NCBI RefSeq assembly: GCF_026230195.1
Contig: NZ_CP036501.1
Coordinates: forward strand, 2,232,001-2,296,000
Origin: Candidatus Paraluminiphilus aquimaris
GTDB taxonomy: Bacteria > Pseudomonadota > Gammaproteobacteria > Pseudomonadales > Halieaceae
DNA: 64,000 bases
Reading direction: 5' to 3'
Below are positions 34,503 through 44,017 of this stretch, piece by piece; the first letter of the stretch is position 1; every line of letters starts with the position of its first letter. The position numbers and the translations under genes were made by a program. The notes beneath the pieces are model-generated. The model was not told the DNA's origin. It worked only from the letters and a program-made list of their open reading frames with translations, and searched no databases.

Positions 34503-37500
34503 CTAAAGTTTCCAGTCGATACCGACTTGAAAACTTGTTCCTCGTTCGTACTGCTGGAAAACCTTGCCTCCCTGCGAGTACTCGTAATCTTCATTCAGTA
34601 AATTGTTAACCTTTGCGCGCACTGATAGCGCTTCGTTAACGTCCCACCGATAGACCAATTGCACGTCGAGTCGTGGTTCTAAAATGACATCTGCTGCGCC
34701 CTGAATTCCGCGATCGGCAACCGTTTTACCGTTCTGGTTGAGCAATAAAGTCACCTGCTGCTCTGCCGCAAAATCGTCGTAGCCAAAGACAATGTTGGCT
34801 GTGTAGTCGGGTTGACCCTGCATAGCGCGAATCACGCCGCCGCCGATGTCAACTTCGGACTCGATAGATGCCGCGTTGAAATCGATAAAGATCTCGGAGT
34901 CAAAGTCGTCCGAGAGCGAGAATGAAATCCGCCCTTCGACTTCAATACCGTTAAGTTCTGCAAGATCAGAGTTTTGGAACGTACGCGCGTTGGCTGCCGT
35001 GCCCGAAGCTGCGATCACGACTCGCTCAATAGCGTCCTCGATTTCTTTGTGAAATAAAGCGACGGAAATGCTGTTACCTGCGTCCTCGTCGAAGTACCAC
35101 TCCCAGCGAATATCGGCATTGGTGATGGAAGAGGTTTGGAGAAATGGATTACCAAAGACCTGAGCGCCGAACTCAAGATCCTGGTAGTAGGCATTCGCCG
35201 TCTCTTTAAAGTCTGGACGCGCAATCGTCTCACTCAATGCGACTCGAAGCTGTTGATCATCGGTAAACGACCAGTTCACGCCAAAATGCGGCAGTGGCGT
35301 GATTTCATCGATAACAGACTCCACGGGTTGACCATTGAAACTGCTAAAAGTCTCGGTAGTCTGAACGTACTCCTCAAATCTGATGCCTGTGATGACCTGC
35401 CATTCCAACCCAAGCGTATGGTCATAGAGCGCGTAGGCGCTGTTGTAGGTAAGGTCCGCACCATAATTATCAGAGGGAAGCGTTGACTCCGTGAAGGTGA
35501 GGCCGCGCGTCACTGAACCCTGGACACCACCTATAACGGATGGGTCATTACTCGCCGCGTAAACCACGTCCGAGACGACCCCATTAGGCGCCGCTAATAT
35601 GTCCCCTGCCAAGATCGTGGAGTAGCCATAAATGGCCGCTTCTGCCTCTCGATCGCGCTCAATGGCACTGAGTCCCATCTTCAATGAACTAAACGAGTCG
35701 CCATCGTCGAAAACATCCCATGTCAGATCGAATGAGAGTTCGTCGTTGTTATCGACCAAGTTATTGAAGCGTCGATTGCTACCGCCGTAGTTGAAAAAGA
35801 AGCCTGTGAACAAGTCACCCTGTGATGCATTCGTTGCACTAAAATCAAACCCGGCGACCAGGTCACTGCCCAGTGTCTGCGACTGACTTGCAATGAACGA
35901 AGAGTTGCGGCGATCAGGCACATCGCGTTCAGCTTGGCTTACGGTTGCTTGCCATTCGAGGAACAATGAACCGGATTCGTTGAGAAAGTGCGATCCGGCG
36001 ACCTGAGTCGAGGCATATTGACGCTCTTCCCACTGTACACTTGTGCCCACAACGGACCGGAACTCGTCACCCTCGACACCCACGTAGCGCTCAACGAAAG
36101 AGTCCGTCACGCGGGAGACAATGGTGTTCCATTCATAGGTACTATCTCCAATGCCCACGCCCACTGAAACCAAACCACTGACTTCAATGTTGTTGGTCGC
36201 TGTCTGATAGGTGAAGTCGTCCGCCACGATGTCAGAGCCACCGCCGTACGACCGGCGGATGCCATTCTGTCGTTGACTCCAGCTATTGGCATAACTGCCT
36301 GCAGCAAAGTAGCCGATCTCAGCGTCGCCGATGTAGAAGACATCACCAGCAGAGATACCCAAATCAATAGCCGGCGTCACAGACGCAGTGTCGGCATCCC
36401 AGCCATCCATCATCAGAAGACCAGCTGACTGTCGAAGTTGACCAGAAATGTAACTATCCACAACGAAGGTATTGCCGTCGCTGTCAGTAATGCTCCCTGC
36501 TTTGAGCGCGTCGGCAATAGCTGCAATTGCTCCGTTCTCTTCTCGCGTTCCATCATCCCAACCCAGAAAATCCGAATCGCCCTCCAGCGCGTCAACAGCA
36601 ACCGAGCTTCCAGTAAGGCCTGTAACGCCGCCCAACTGCACTGACAAGTCAATAAAGGCCTCATCAGGGAACGTCTTGGTGTTTATCACCAAATTGCCGC
36701 CAGTAGACTCACCCGGCATTGACGCCAGATAGGTCTTCTTAACGTCTAGCTGATTTACAAAACTTGACGGAAAGAGGTCCAATGGAACCGTTCGTCGAGA
36801 AGGGTTGGTTGAGGGCATGGCAGAGCCATTGAGGTTCGCCGTGACATAACGATCACCTAAACCCCGAATCACCACATACTTATCGTTCTGCACTGATACA
36901 CCAGGAACGCGTACGATCGATGCCGCCACATCACTGTCTCCGTAACGCGCGAGCTGCTCCACGCCAAGTGTGTCGACAATATTGCCTGTGTCTCGCTCGC
37001 TTAACTCAAAGGCGCCGGGATCAAAGCTACCCAGAACCACCACCTCTTCTAACTGCGGCCGCTCCAGCTCAAAAGAGATAGACTCACTCGCCAGCCTGAC
37101 CGAGAGACCTCGAGTCACTCCGGCGAAAACGCGGCTGGTGTAGCGATTGCCATCAACAGTTACTGTGTAGCGCCCGCGTGGCGCCTCAATCGTTGCTACA
37201 CCGTCCTCATCGGAGGCCGCTCGTCCCCCACCGTTGGACAAGTTGACGACAGTACCCGTTACGGGCGAGCCATCTCTTGTCACTGTAATTTCTAGACTTC
37301 CTTTGGGTTGATCGCGTCGCTCAGGAGCAGACTCTCTACTACCGTACACATCGACAAGCGGCGATGAGCCGGGGGCTAATTCGATCACGACATCGGCTAA
37401 TTGGCCTGATTCCAGGGCAAAGCGAACAACGCGTTGATCACCGCTCGCGTCAACAGCCACAACGTGGCCGCCTGCATTAAGGTCTGCCGTGAATGACCCA

Positions 37501-37670
37501 TCCAGTCGTGTGGTGCCAGCGACTTCACCGTCTATCGTAATCGTCGCTGAGCGCTGAGGCTGGCCGCCTTGGAAAACATAAAGTAAAAGTTCATCCTCGG
37601 CCGTGGCTAGTTGGGGTAACAACAACCCTGCCGTGATCAACAGCAGACGCGCTAACGTACTTTTTATCAT
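34503..37670 (-). CDS. TonB-dependent receptor with N-terminal Ig-like domains
   Basis: Outer-membrane transporter of 1055 residues. Signal peptide 1-24; two carboxypeptidase-regulatory-like beta-sandwich domains at about 27-98 and 125-195. A TonB-box-like EEVVVLGSF lies at 208-216. The plug, about 225-335, contains VPGVSVQNDKYVVIRGLGDRY and MPGESTGGNLVINTKTFP. The large barrel ends in a typical terminal aromatic strand (FQVGIDWKL). This form is common for uptake of larger organic substrates in marine gammaproteobacteria. It is followed at 47 bp by the duplicated lipoprotein. A Pho-box match lies 90 bp upstream of the start. Confidence 0.93.
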   Translation of the reverse strand: MIKSTLARLLLITAGLLLPQLATAEDELLLYVFQGGQPQRSATITIDGEVAGTTRLDGSFTADLNAGGHVVAVDASGDQRVVRFALESGQLADVVIELAPGSSPLVDVYGSRESAPERRDQPKGSLEITVTRDGSPVTGTVVNLSNGGGRAASDEDGVATIEAPRGRYTVTVDGNRYTSRVFAGVTRGLSVRLASESISFELERPQLEEVVVLGSFDPGAFELSERDTGNIVDTLGVEQLARYGDSDVAASIVRVPGVSVQNDKYVVIRGLGDRYVTANLNGSAMPSTNPSRRTVPLDLFPSSFVNQLDVKKTYLASMPGESTGGNLVINTKTFPDEAFIDLSVQLGGVTGLTGSSVAVDALEGDSDFLGWDDGTREENGAIAAIADALKAGSITDSDGNTFVVDSYISGQLRQSAGLLMMDGWDADTASVTPAIDLGISAGDVFYIGDAEIGYFAAGSYANSWSQRQNGIRRSYGGGSDIVADDFTYQTATNNIEVSGLVSVGVGIGDSTYEWNTIVSRVTDSFVERYVGVEGDEFRSVVGTSVQWEERQYASTQVAGSHFLNESGSLFLEWQATVSQAERDVPDRRNSSFIASQSQTLGSDLVAGFDFSATNASQGDLFTGFFFNYGGSNRRFNNLVDNNDELSFDLTWDVFDDGDSFSSLKMGLSAIERDREAEAAIYGYSTILAGDILAAPNGVVSDVVYAASNDPSVIGGVQGSVTRGLTFTESTLPSDNYGADLTYNSAYALYDHTLGLEWQVITGIRFEEYVQTTETFSSFNGQPVESVIDEITPLPHFGVNWSFTDDQQLRVALSETIARPDFKETANAYYQDLEFGAQVFGNPFLQTSSITNADIRWEWYFDEDAGNSISVALFHKEIEDAIERVVIAASGTAANARTFQNSDLAELNGIEVEGRISFSLSDDFDSEIFIDFNAASIESEVDIGGGVIRAMQGQPDYTANIVFGYDDFAAEQQVTLLLNQNGKTVADRGIQGAADVILEPRLDVQLVYRWDVNEALSVRAKVNNLLNEDYEYSQGGKVFQQYERGTSFQVGIDWKL

Positions 37671-38028
37671 CGGTGCTCCTCAAGCGATTAACACTCTCGA
37701 CTTCAGAGTGGCTTGGGCGAGCACTTTATTAACCGCAGATTACAAATTCCTTGCTGAAAGATGATTGTTTTATGACAACCGTTAAGTCGAAGATGATCAA
37801 ATACCGCTAACACATTGTTTTTTCGAGTCTTATATGCCTGTAAGGGCAATACAACGTCACAAAAACTTCACATGCACTGCACGCCAATCCGGTTAAAGTC
37901 CACGTGACCATCATGCGGATGCACTGCGCTTCATATCTGTCCGGTAACGGGAAAAATTCCGGCTGGTTTGAAACCCCAGATTGTGTTCAGCATGACGAGA
38001 TCTGCGACCTAAAGCAGCGGAGTTATGG
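37671..38028. other. Divergent intergenic region between TonB receptor and olsF
   Basis: 358 bp with no gene. It holds the promoter regions of two divergent genes and the Pho-box match at 37760-37778. Downstream of that box on the minus strand, TGTAAT (near 37740-37745) could be the -10 element, although the 15-base gap is longer than usual. A much weaker 11-bp-spaced repeat of GTCAC/TTCAC type lies on the plus strand at 37854-37872, facing olsF. Confidence 0.6.
37760..37778 (-). promoter_or_regulatory. Candidate Pho box (PhoB site)
   Basis: The minus strand reads TTGTCATAAAACAATCATC. Compared with the enterobacterial Pho box CTGTCATAWAWCTGTCAYY it agrees at 16 of 19 positions. The two half-sites (TTGTCAT, CAATCAT) are 11 bases apart, as PhoB requires. 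It lies 90 bp upstream of the TonB receptor start and faces it. The divergent ornithine-lipid gene, a known type of phosphate-starvation gene, adds support. Confidence 0.6.
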
Positions 38029-39768
38029 ATGCTTAACTTTCAAAACTTAGTGCAGCAGTACTTTCCTGAATTCGCGAGTCGCCATTCAAGGCTTGCCCGT
38101 ATTGCTGGAAATGCTTTGAACTTTTTATTTTTTCAAAGACGTTTCGAACAGTTTGATCGTGAATTCCCAGGGAGTGAGGGCTTTGACTTTGTTGAATCGG
38201 CGCTCACTTTTTTCAACTTCCAACTCCGTACACGAGAATCCGAGCGAGCACGGATCCCCACCACCGGTAAGGTAGTGATCGTTGCGAATCATCCGATAGG
38301 CTCACTCGACGGGCTCGCTCTCCTCCGCCTTATCCGGCAGATACGACCTGATGTAAAAGTTGTTGCAAACAACATGCTGATGCAAATAACACGCTTACAC
38401 CCCGTTCTCTTACCTGTCGACAACATGGGGGGAAAAACCGGCCGCAAGCATTTGTTAGCGATAAAAGAGCATCTCAACGATGAGTCTGCGCTGTTGATCT
38501 TCCCTGCAGGTGAGGTTTCGCGGTTCGGCGCCAAAGGTGTTCGAGACCCGGCCTGGCAAAGTGGTTTTATCAAGCTTGCCTCCGCCACCAGGGCACCGAT
38601 CCTGCCGATCTTCGTGGGTGGTCGAAACTCTGTCTTCTTTTACAGCCTGAGTTTCCTCGCAAAGCCGTTATCCACGGCCTGGCTCATTAGGGAGATGTTT
38701 AAGCAAAGTCACAACACAATCGATGCCCGCATAGGAAGCGCTATCCCGTACGAGGTTTACTCGGCAAACAAATTTTCCGCGACGACCTTGGCGGATATGT
38801 TTAAACAACATGTCTACCGACTGGCGAGAAATCGCAAACCGATTTTTGACTCAGTGGAAACGGTAGCCCCGCCGGAGTCGCCAGTGCTGATTAAGCGTGA
38901 GGTTTCGCTCTGCGAGCGTTTAGGTACAACGCCCGACGGTAAGCGCATTCTCCTAACGACGGCCCAGCAATCACCTTGCATCATGCGCGAAATAGGCAGG
39001 CTCCGAGAAATGACCTTCAGACTTGTCGGCGAAGGGTCAGGTGCGCCAAGAGATATCGATAGTTTCGACGATACCTATGACCAATTATTCCTTTGGGACG
39101 AGGGTGAATTGGAGATTGTCGGTGCCTACAGATTGGGCGATGCGCGCTTACTAACTGAACGAGGCGGAGTCTCGGCCTTGTATACAAACACGCTTTTTGA
39201 GTTTTCATCCTCGATGCAGTGCTACTTCGCACAAGGACTCGAACTCGGTCGAAGCTTTGTTCAGCCAAAGTATCAAACGCGCAACGCGCTCGATTACCTG
39301 TGGTATGGCATCGGCGCCTACGTATCGAAAAGAACTCACATTCGATACCTATTTGGCGCGACATCTATCTCGCGCTTTTACAGCCCAGAGGCCATAGCGC
39401 GGCTCGCGTATTTCTACTCAGAAAACTACAACAGCCTTCCCGTTGAGGTGCATCCTAGAACGCCTTTCATTATTTCCGATGAGGTCAAAGCAAAGCTTGA
39501 TACCGAATTTTTCGGAATCGACCGAGACGAGGACTTCAAGGCCTTAAAACATTACCTCGCATCGGAGGGTTTGAAGGTGCCGACGCTTTACAAGCACTAC
39601 TCACAAACAACCGAGGAAACTGGTGTTACCTTTTGCGCCTTTAATCGAGACCCGGACTTTGGTGATTGCGTTGATGGCTTTGTCATCGCGGATCTCACCC
39701 TGCTGAAACCAAAGAAAAAAGCCCGTTATTTGGGACACGACTGGTGTTATGAAGGAGAGCAAAGCTAA
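38029..39768 (+). CDS. olsF: Bifunctional ornithine lipid synthase, OlsF type
   Basis: A 579-residue two-domain acyltransferase. The N-terminal part (about 70-290) is a PlsC-like acyltransferase with NHPIGSLDG (His88, Asp94) and FPAGEVSR (159-165). The C-terminal part (about 295-579) is an OlsB/hemolysin-type acyltransferase with MREIGRLREMTFRL and SFDDTYDQLFLWD. OlsF of Serratia has this order, the C-terminal domain N-acylating ornithine and the N-terminal domain O-acylating the product. The result is a phosphorus-free membrane lipid made when phosphate is short. No transmembrane helix is evident. Divergent from the TonB receptor and its Pho-box match. Confidence 0.85.
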   Translation: MLNFQNLVQQYFPEFASRHSRLARIAGNALNFLFFQRRFEQFDREFPGSEGFDFVESALTFFNFQLRTRESERARIPTTGKVVIVANHPIGSLDGLALLRLIRQIRPDVKVVANNMLMQITRLHPVLLPVDNMGGKTGRKHLLAIKEHLNDESALLIFPAGEVSRFGAKGVRDPAWQSGFIKLASATRAPILPIFVGGRNSVFFYSLSFLAKPLSTAWLIREMFKQSHNTIDARIGSAIPYEVYSANKFSATTLADMFKQHVYRLARNRKPIFDSVETVAPPESPVLIKREVSLCERLGTTPDGKRILLTTAQQSPCIMREIGRLREMTFRLVGEGSGAPRDIDSFDDTYDQLFLWDEGELEIVGAYRLGDARLLTERGGVSALYTNTLFEFSSSMQCYFAQGLELGRSFVQPKYQTRNALDYLWYGIGAYVSKRTHIRYLFGATSISRFYSPEAIARLAYFYSENYNSLPVEVHPRTPFIISDEVKAKLDTEFFGIDRDEDFKALKHYLASEGLKVPTLYKHYSQTTEETGVTFCAFNRDPDFGDCVDGFVIADLTLLKPKKKARYLGHDWCYEGEQS

Positions 39769-40080
39769 AAAACTCATACGAAGTCAGAATCCTCTCTAAC
39801 CTTAAAGATGGCGCAGGAAACTCAAGATGACCCCCTCGTGAGAGTCATTCACTCGGTTTTTGCGCGCATAAATACCAGAGTCCGCCCGCATCGCTTCCCA
39901 TCCTCACAAAACTTTGCAAGTCTACGCCTATCAGGTGCCCTTCGGTCTGCACCTATCCCAGCCCTAGATTCCTTTAGGGCTCGTTACCTAACAACCCCAG
40001 TCTGGGCCGAGCCTCTACGTCATAGGTTGACTGTAGCTTGGCAAGACGATCCGCAAGACCACCTATTAGGATATTGATCT
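39769..40080 (+). other. Intergenic region, olsF to rhlE
   Basis: 312 bp. It contains an 89-codon open frame (39808-40077) with no good ribosome site and an Arg/Pro-rich product I do not recognise, so I do not call it a gene. A stem AGCCCTA/TAGGGCT with an eight-base loop at 39960-39981 lacks a T-run. It could be a 5' leader structure of the rhlE transcript; cold-shock helicase genes often have long leaders. Confidence 0.4.
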
Positions 40081-41388
40081 GTGTATTTTAAAGACCTCGA
40101 CCTGTCGTCGGAACTGCTGCGTGCTATTGAAAAAAAAGGCTACAGCGAAGCCACCCCAATCCAGCAAAAAGCCATCCCGCTGGTATTACAAGGCAAAGAT
40201 TTACTTGCCGGTGCTCAAACAGGCACTGGCAAGACCGCAGGTTTCACACTACCGCTGCTGCAACAACTTCAGAGAAAGTACCCAAATACCAAACACAAGA
40301 GTTACCCCAAAGTACTCATACTAACGCCGACGCGCGAACTCGCTGCACAGGTGCACGAGAGTGTTCGGGACTACAGCAGTTACCTCAACTTTCGTTCGGC
40401 GGTCGTTTTTGGTGGGGTGAGTATTAATCCGCAAAAGCAAAAACTTATTCGAGGCGTCGACATAATCATTGCAACACCCGGGCGGCTGCTCGATCACGTT
40501 CAGCAACGCAGCGTAGATCTATCAAGAATTGAAACGCTCGTACTCGATGAAGCCGATCGCATGCTTCAAATGGGGTTTATTCATGATATTCGTCGGGTGG
40601 TAAAAATCATACCCAAGCAACGCCAAACGCTGCTTTTCTCCGCCACGTTCTCTTCCGAGATAAAACGCCTTGCCGCTGATTTCCTGAACGATCCAAGCGA
40701 GATTCAAGTCACACCGGAGAACACGACTACCGAGCGTGTCAGTCAAGTGGTGTATCCCGTCGATAAGCGTCGTAAGCGCGAGTTGCTGTCACAACAAATA
40801 GGCGAGAATAATTGGCAACAAGTATTGGTTTTTACGCGGACCAAGCACGGCGCTAATCGATTGGCGACGCAACTCGAAACCGACGGTATTTCGGCCGCGG
40901 CAATTCACGGAAATAAATCTCAGGGGGCTCGCACTAAAGCTCTGGCCGATTTCAAGTCCGGTGCGGTCCGCGTGCTGGTGGCCACTGATATCGCAGCCCG
41001 CGGTATTGATATTCATAAGCTTCCCCATGTTGTGAACTACGAACTGCCCAATTCGGCTGAAGATTATGTGCATCGCATCGGTCGTACAGCACGTGCAGGA
41101 CAGACAGGCGGTGCCATCTCACTTGTCTGTGTCGACGAGCTAAAGCTGTTGAGCGACATTGAAAAGCTCATCGGCACCAAAATTGAGCAAGTGAAATTAC
41201 CGGGTTACGACGTGGACCCCACCATTAAACCAGAACCCATTCAAAACGGTCGTACAGGCCGAAGCAACGGCCGCCAAGCCAATGATCGGCAACCCGGGGG
41301 CAAGCGCTCTAGTGCTCAGGGTCGCGGCGCTAAGTCGGCTGGTCAAAAGCAGGGTCGATCTCGCAACGGTCGTGGGCGCGCAGCATAA
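40081..41388 (+). CDS. rhlE: DEAD-box RNA helicase RhlE
   Basis: ATP-dependent RNA helicase of 435 residues acting in ribosome assembly and RNA decay. GTG start at 40081. Motifs in order: Q motif ([12 protein letters not shown], 21-32), Walker A AQTGTGKT (45-52), PTRELA, DEAD in [28 protein letters not shown] and [10 protein letters not shown]. The C-terminal tail (about 375-435) is a basic Gly/Arg/Ser/Gln-rich region typical of RNA-binding extensions. Confidence 0.95.
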   Translation: MYFKDLDLSSELLRAIEKKGYSEATPIQQKAIPLVLQGKDLLAGAQTGTGKTAGFTLPLLQQLQRKYPNTKHKSYPKVLILTPTRELAAQVHESVRDYSSYLNFRSAVVFGGVSINPQKQKLIRGVDIIIATPGRLLDHVQQRSVDLSRIETLVLDEADRMLQMGFIHDIRRVVKIIPKQRQTLLFSATFSSEIKRLAADFLNDPSEIQVTPENTTTERVSQVVYPVDKRRKRELLSQQIGENNWQQVLVFTRTKHGANRLATQLETDGISAAAIHGNKSQGARTKALADFKSGAVRVLVATDIAARGIDIHKLPHVVNYELPNSAEDYVHRIGRTARAGQTGGAISLVCVDELKLLSDIEKLIGTKIEQVKLPGYDVDPTIKPEPIQNGRTGRSNGRQANDRQPGGKRSSAQGRGAKSAGQKQGRSRNGRGRAA

Positions 41389-41407
41389 TGTTTAGGCCGG
41401 CGCTTAA

Positions 41408-42142
41408 ATGACCAGAGGGGTAACACTGTTGAACGAATTGTCTGTACGGTCTGTATCGTCCACTTCGCAACCCGCTGCGTTAGGGTTAAGAGTGGTGCCG
41501 TCGGATGTGCCACCATCGCGCACGGCAAGCGGTCGAGGAAAACTGAGTGTCGAACTGCGACGTCGAGCCTGTGCCTCGCTCCTATTTTGGCTGTGCGCGT
41601 GCTTTCTAACTGTTGTTTTAGGTGCAGGTGCATCAAGCGCGCGAGGGCAAACCGTGATGTTAGATAATTTTGAAAACGACCGCGGCTGGCGCGCGGTCAA
41701 TGACAACGTTATGGGAGGTCGCTCGCTGGGCCAGGTCATCGTGCGTGATGGGCGTCTGCAATTCGAGGGATCAATCAACACCCAAGGGGGCGGGTTTGCG
41801 TCCATTCGCAGAACCATTGAGGTGGGAGAGCTCCTCGGCGCTAAGGCCGTATCCCTGCGCCTGAAGGGCGATGGACGCCAGTACCGGCTGACATTGCGGG
41901 ATAATAAGCAAGTGAGAGGGCGTTCCGTGAGTTATCAGGCCGGTTTTTCAACGTCTCCAAAAGGTCAGTGGCAGAACGTCCGAATTGAACTCAACGGACT
42001 GCGAGCATCGTTATTCGGCCGGCCCATGGCTGTCGGCGAGGTGGATTTAGGCTCGGTTTGGTCAATCGGCATTATTATCGCCGATGGGCAGGATGGCCCG
42101 TTCGCACTGCAACTAGATAAGCTAGAGTTTCTGTTCGAATAA
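41408..42142 (+). CDS. Exported CIA30-domain protein
   Basis: Up to 244 residues. The mature C-terminal part (from about residue 83) has the CIA30 fold signature: DNFENDRGWRAVNDNVMGGRSLG, then GGFASIRRT and the beta-rich carbohydrate-binding-like body. It is preceded by a hydrophobic signal-like stretch (about 55-75, ASLLFWLCACFLTVVLGAGA). About 50 residues of polar, basic sequence precede that stretch, so the true start may be further in than ATG 41408; no ribosome site decides it. It is 19 bp after rhlE. Bacterial CIA30 proteins have no agreed function. Confidence 0.8.
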   Translation: MTRGVTLLNELSVRSVSSTSQPAALGLRVVPSDVPPSRTASGRGKLSVELRRRACASLLFWLCACFLTVVLGAGASSARGQTVMLDNFENDRGWRAVNDNVMGGRSLGQVIVRDGRLQFEGSINTQGGGFASIRRTIEVGELLGAKAVSLRLKGDGRQYRLTLRDNKQVRGRSVSYQAGFSTSPKGQWQNVRIELNGLRASLFGRPMAVGEVDLGSVWSIGIIIADGQDGPFALQLDKLEFLFE

Positions 42143-42352
42143 GCCGCTATCAGCGCAATGAATGCGCAGGACTGGTTGTTGAGATTACGTGATATCGGTT
42201 GGCGGGTACTGAGCGTTTCGATACCTATTGCTTCACCTTTTTTGCTCGCCCCACGAACCCGCAACATCCGTCTTGATATCGACTCTCCCAACTCCTCGCG
42301 GTTAGCCTCTGGTGGATGCGTTTGGTTGCGGTCCGAGCCCTAGTAAGACGCG

Positions 42353-42586
42353 CTAGACATTCTTCTGGCGCCCCGCTTTGGCGTCTCGACGGCCACGCTT
42401 GGTGAGCGGCACACCGTTGGCGTCGACCGTGCTCTTGGGTTTCTCACCTTTTGCTTTTTTGGATGCGCGGCTCAGTGTAATGAGTGAGAGCGTTTCTTGA
42501 TCACGCAGCTTGACCGCGTTTTTCTCCAAGGTATCCAGTTCCTCAAAACTGTAGAGGTCGTTTTTGAGTTTTTCTAGTCGATTCAT
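42353..42586 (-). CDS. Small basic protein of unknown function
   Basis: A 77-residue protein beginning MNRLEKLKNDLYSFEELD and ending in a Lys/Arg-rich tail (TKRGRRDAKAGRQKNV). The frame stays open upstream to 42763, but the upstream part looks non-coding. The ATG at 42586 has no clear ribosome site. Helical N-terminus, nucleic-acid-binding-like tail; no family recognised. Confidence 0.55.
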   Translation of the reverse strand: MNRLEKLKNDLYSFEELDTLEKNAVKLRDQETLSLITLSRASKKAKGEKPKSTVDANGVPLTKRGRRDAKAGRQKNV

Positions 42587-42718
42587 GGTGGCGGACTCAG
42601 AGGTATCGGTGGACGATGGATATCTGCGTTGCAGCACCCGAGACGCGCGCAACATACGGGGTTTTGTCCGCAAAGCGAAGCAGTTATTGCAGTTTCTCGG
42701 TGATGTCGATTTCAGGCG

Positions 42719-42871
42719 ATGACCAATATGACCAAAAATGAAAATTTCGACGGCGGCGCCCAAGGGTATCTTCCTCGCTCTTCCATTCGAGAGGCAGACG
42801 CAATCGGCGACGTCAATAACGGCGCAGAAGTCGAAAATAGCTCAACCCTGAATGAACCCAGCGAAAGGTAA
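42719..42871 (+). CDS. Possible small acidic protein
   Basis: A 50-codon frame, MTNMTKNENFDGG... to ...NEPSER, with CAGGCG just before the first ATG and eleven bases before a second ATG at 42728. Acidic and Asn-rich, no transmembrane helix or cysteine. I do not recognise it. It lies in an otherwise empty stretch of about 460 bp between the small basic gene and moxR. Could be chance. Confidence 0.3.
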   Translation: MTNMTKNENFDGGAQGYLPRSSIREADAIGDVNNGAEVENSSTLNEPSER

Positions 42872-43050
42872 ATCCGTCCCAGCACAGGGGTTTCGCATCC
42901 TGAATCTGCCAAAGAAATAATCTATGTCGACGCAACTCACGAATTTACCCGATAATGTCGTTAATAATTCATTGAGCGAAACTTTGAGTACTTGAGTTTG
43001 TCTCAGAATAGCCCCATGTTTTCGGGGACATCGCTGTAGGTAAGGAACAC

Positions 43051-44007
43051 ATGACACACGCTGCAATATCCGGTCTAGAAAACTGGCTCGGTCAACAAAT
43101 CATTGGTCAGGCAGACCTCGTTAGAAAGCTGCTCATCGCTATACTAGCCGACGGTCACCTATTGGTTGAGGGGGCTCCGGGACTTGCTAAAACCCGCGCC
43201 ATTAAGATGATGGCCGAGGGCGTTGAAGGCGATTTTCATCGTGTTCAGTTCACGCCGGATCTTCTGCCCGGGGATATCACCGGAACTGATATCTTTCGGC
43301 CACAACTTGGGACCTTTGAGTTCCAAGCCGGACCTATATTCCACAACCTTATCCTCGCTGATGAAATCAACCGCGCGCCTGCGAAGGTGCAATCCGCGCT
43401 GTTGGAAGCAATGGCCGAGCGACAAGTGAGTGTGGGGGGGACAACCTACCCTCTTCCACCGTTATTCTTGGTGATGGCGACCCAGAACCCCATCGAGCAA
43501 GAAGGTACCTATCCGCTACCCGAAGCGCAGCTCGACCGATTCTTGATGCACGTAAAAGTGGATTACCCCAATTCGAGCGCGGAGCGAGAAATTCTTAAAC
43601 TGGCGCGCAGGGAAGCATCGACAGGTGAATCTTTTGATCAGCCCGAAGTATCCGAGGCGACTGTTTTCGCTGCACGTGAAGAGGTGTTAAAGCTCCACAT
43701 GTCTGACGCGGTTGAGGAATACATCGTCCAGCTCATCATGGCCACCCGTCAGCCCGAGGCGTATGACGCGGAACTTGCGAGTTGGATCGAATACGGCGCA
43801 TCACCGCGGGCCACCATTGGGCTCGACCGGTGCGCTCGGGCCCATGCCTGGCTTTTAGGTAAGGACTTCGTAAGCCCCGATGACGTGAAAGCCATGGCCT
43901 ACGATGTATTACGACATCGGCTTGTGGTGAGTTACGACGGCGAAATTGCGGGCGTCACCTCCGACAGTGTCATCGATAAGTTGCTGGATCTCGTTCCCGT
44001 AGCGTGA
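43051..44007 (+). CDS. MoxR family AAA+ ATPase
   Basis: A 318-residue chaperone-like ATPase that, with a VWA-domain partner, matures or remodels other proteins. Walker A is EGAPGLAKTRA (40-50), Walker B is HNLILADEINRAPAKVQSALLEAM, and the sensor/Arg-finger segment QNPIEQEGTYPLPEAQLDRFLMH follows. It is the first gene of a six-gene plus-strand operon (MoxR, DUF58, DUF4381, BatA, BatBC, BatD), with a 10-bp gap to DUF58. AGGTAAGGAAC lies upstream of the ATG. Confidence 0.95.
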   Translation: MTHAAISGLENWLGQQIIGQADLVRKLLIAILADGHLLVEGAPGLAKTRAIKMMAEGVEGDFHRVQFTPDLLPGDITGTDIFRPQLGTFEFQAGPIFHNLILADEINRAPAKVQSALLEAMAERQVSVGGTTYPLPPLFLVMATQNPIEQEGTYPLPEAQLDRFLMHVKVDYPNSSAEREILKLARREASTGESFDQPEVSEATVFAAREEVLKLHMSDAVEEYIVQLIMATRQPEAYDAELASWIEYGASPRATIGLDRCARAHAWLLGKDFVSPDDVKAMAYDVLRHRLVVSYDGEIAGVTSDSVIDKLLDLVPVA

Positions 44008-44017
44008 GTTAGCTTGC

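Noticed and set aside
37854-37872. Pho-box-like 11-bp repeat on plus strand facing olsF
   Set aside because: Only about 12 of 19 positions agree with the consensus; too weak to call, although its position is suggestive.
39808-40077. 89-codon plus-strand frame between olsF and rhlE
   Set aside because: No ribosome site, Arg/Pro-rich product without family signature; treated as a possible leader region instead.
42158-42343. 61-codon plus-strand frame after the CIA30 gene
   Set aside because: Unusual composition, no ribosome site, no family; probably chance.
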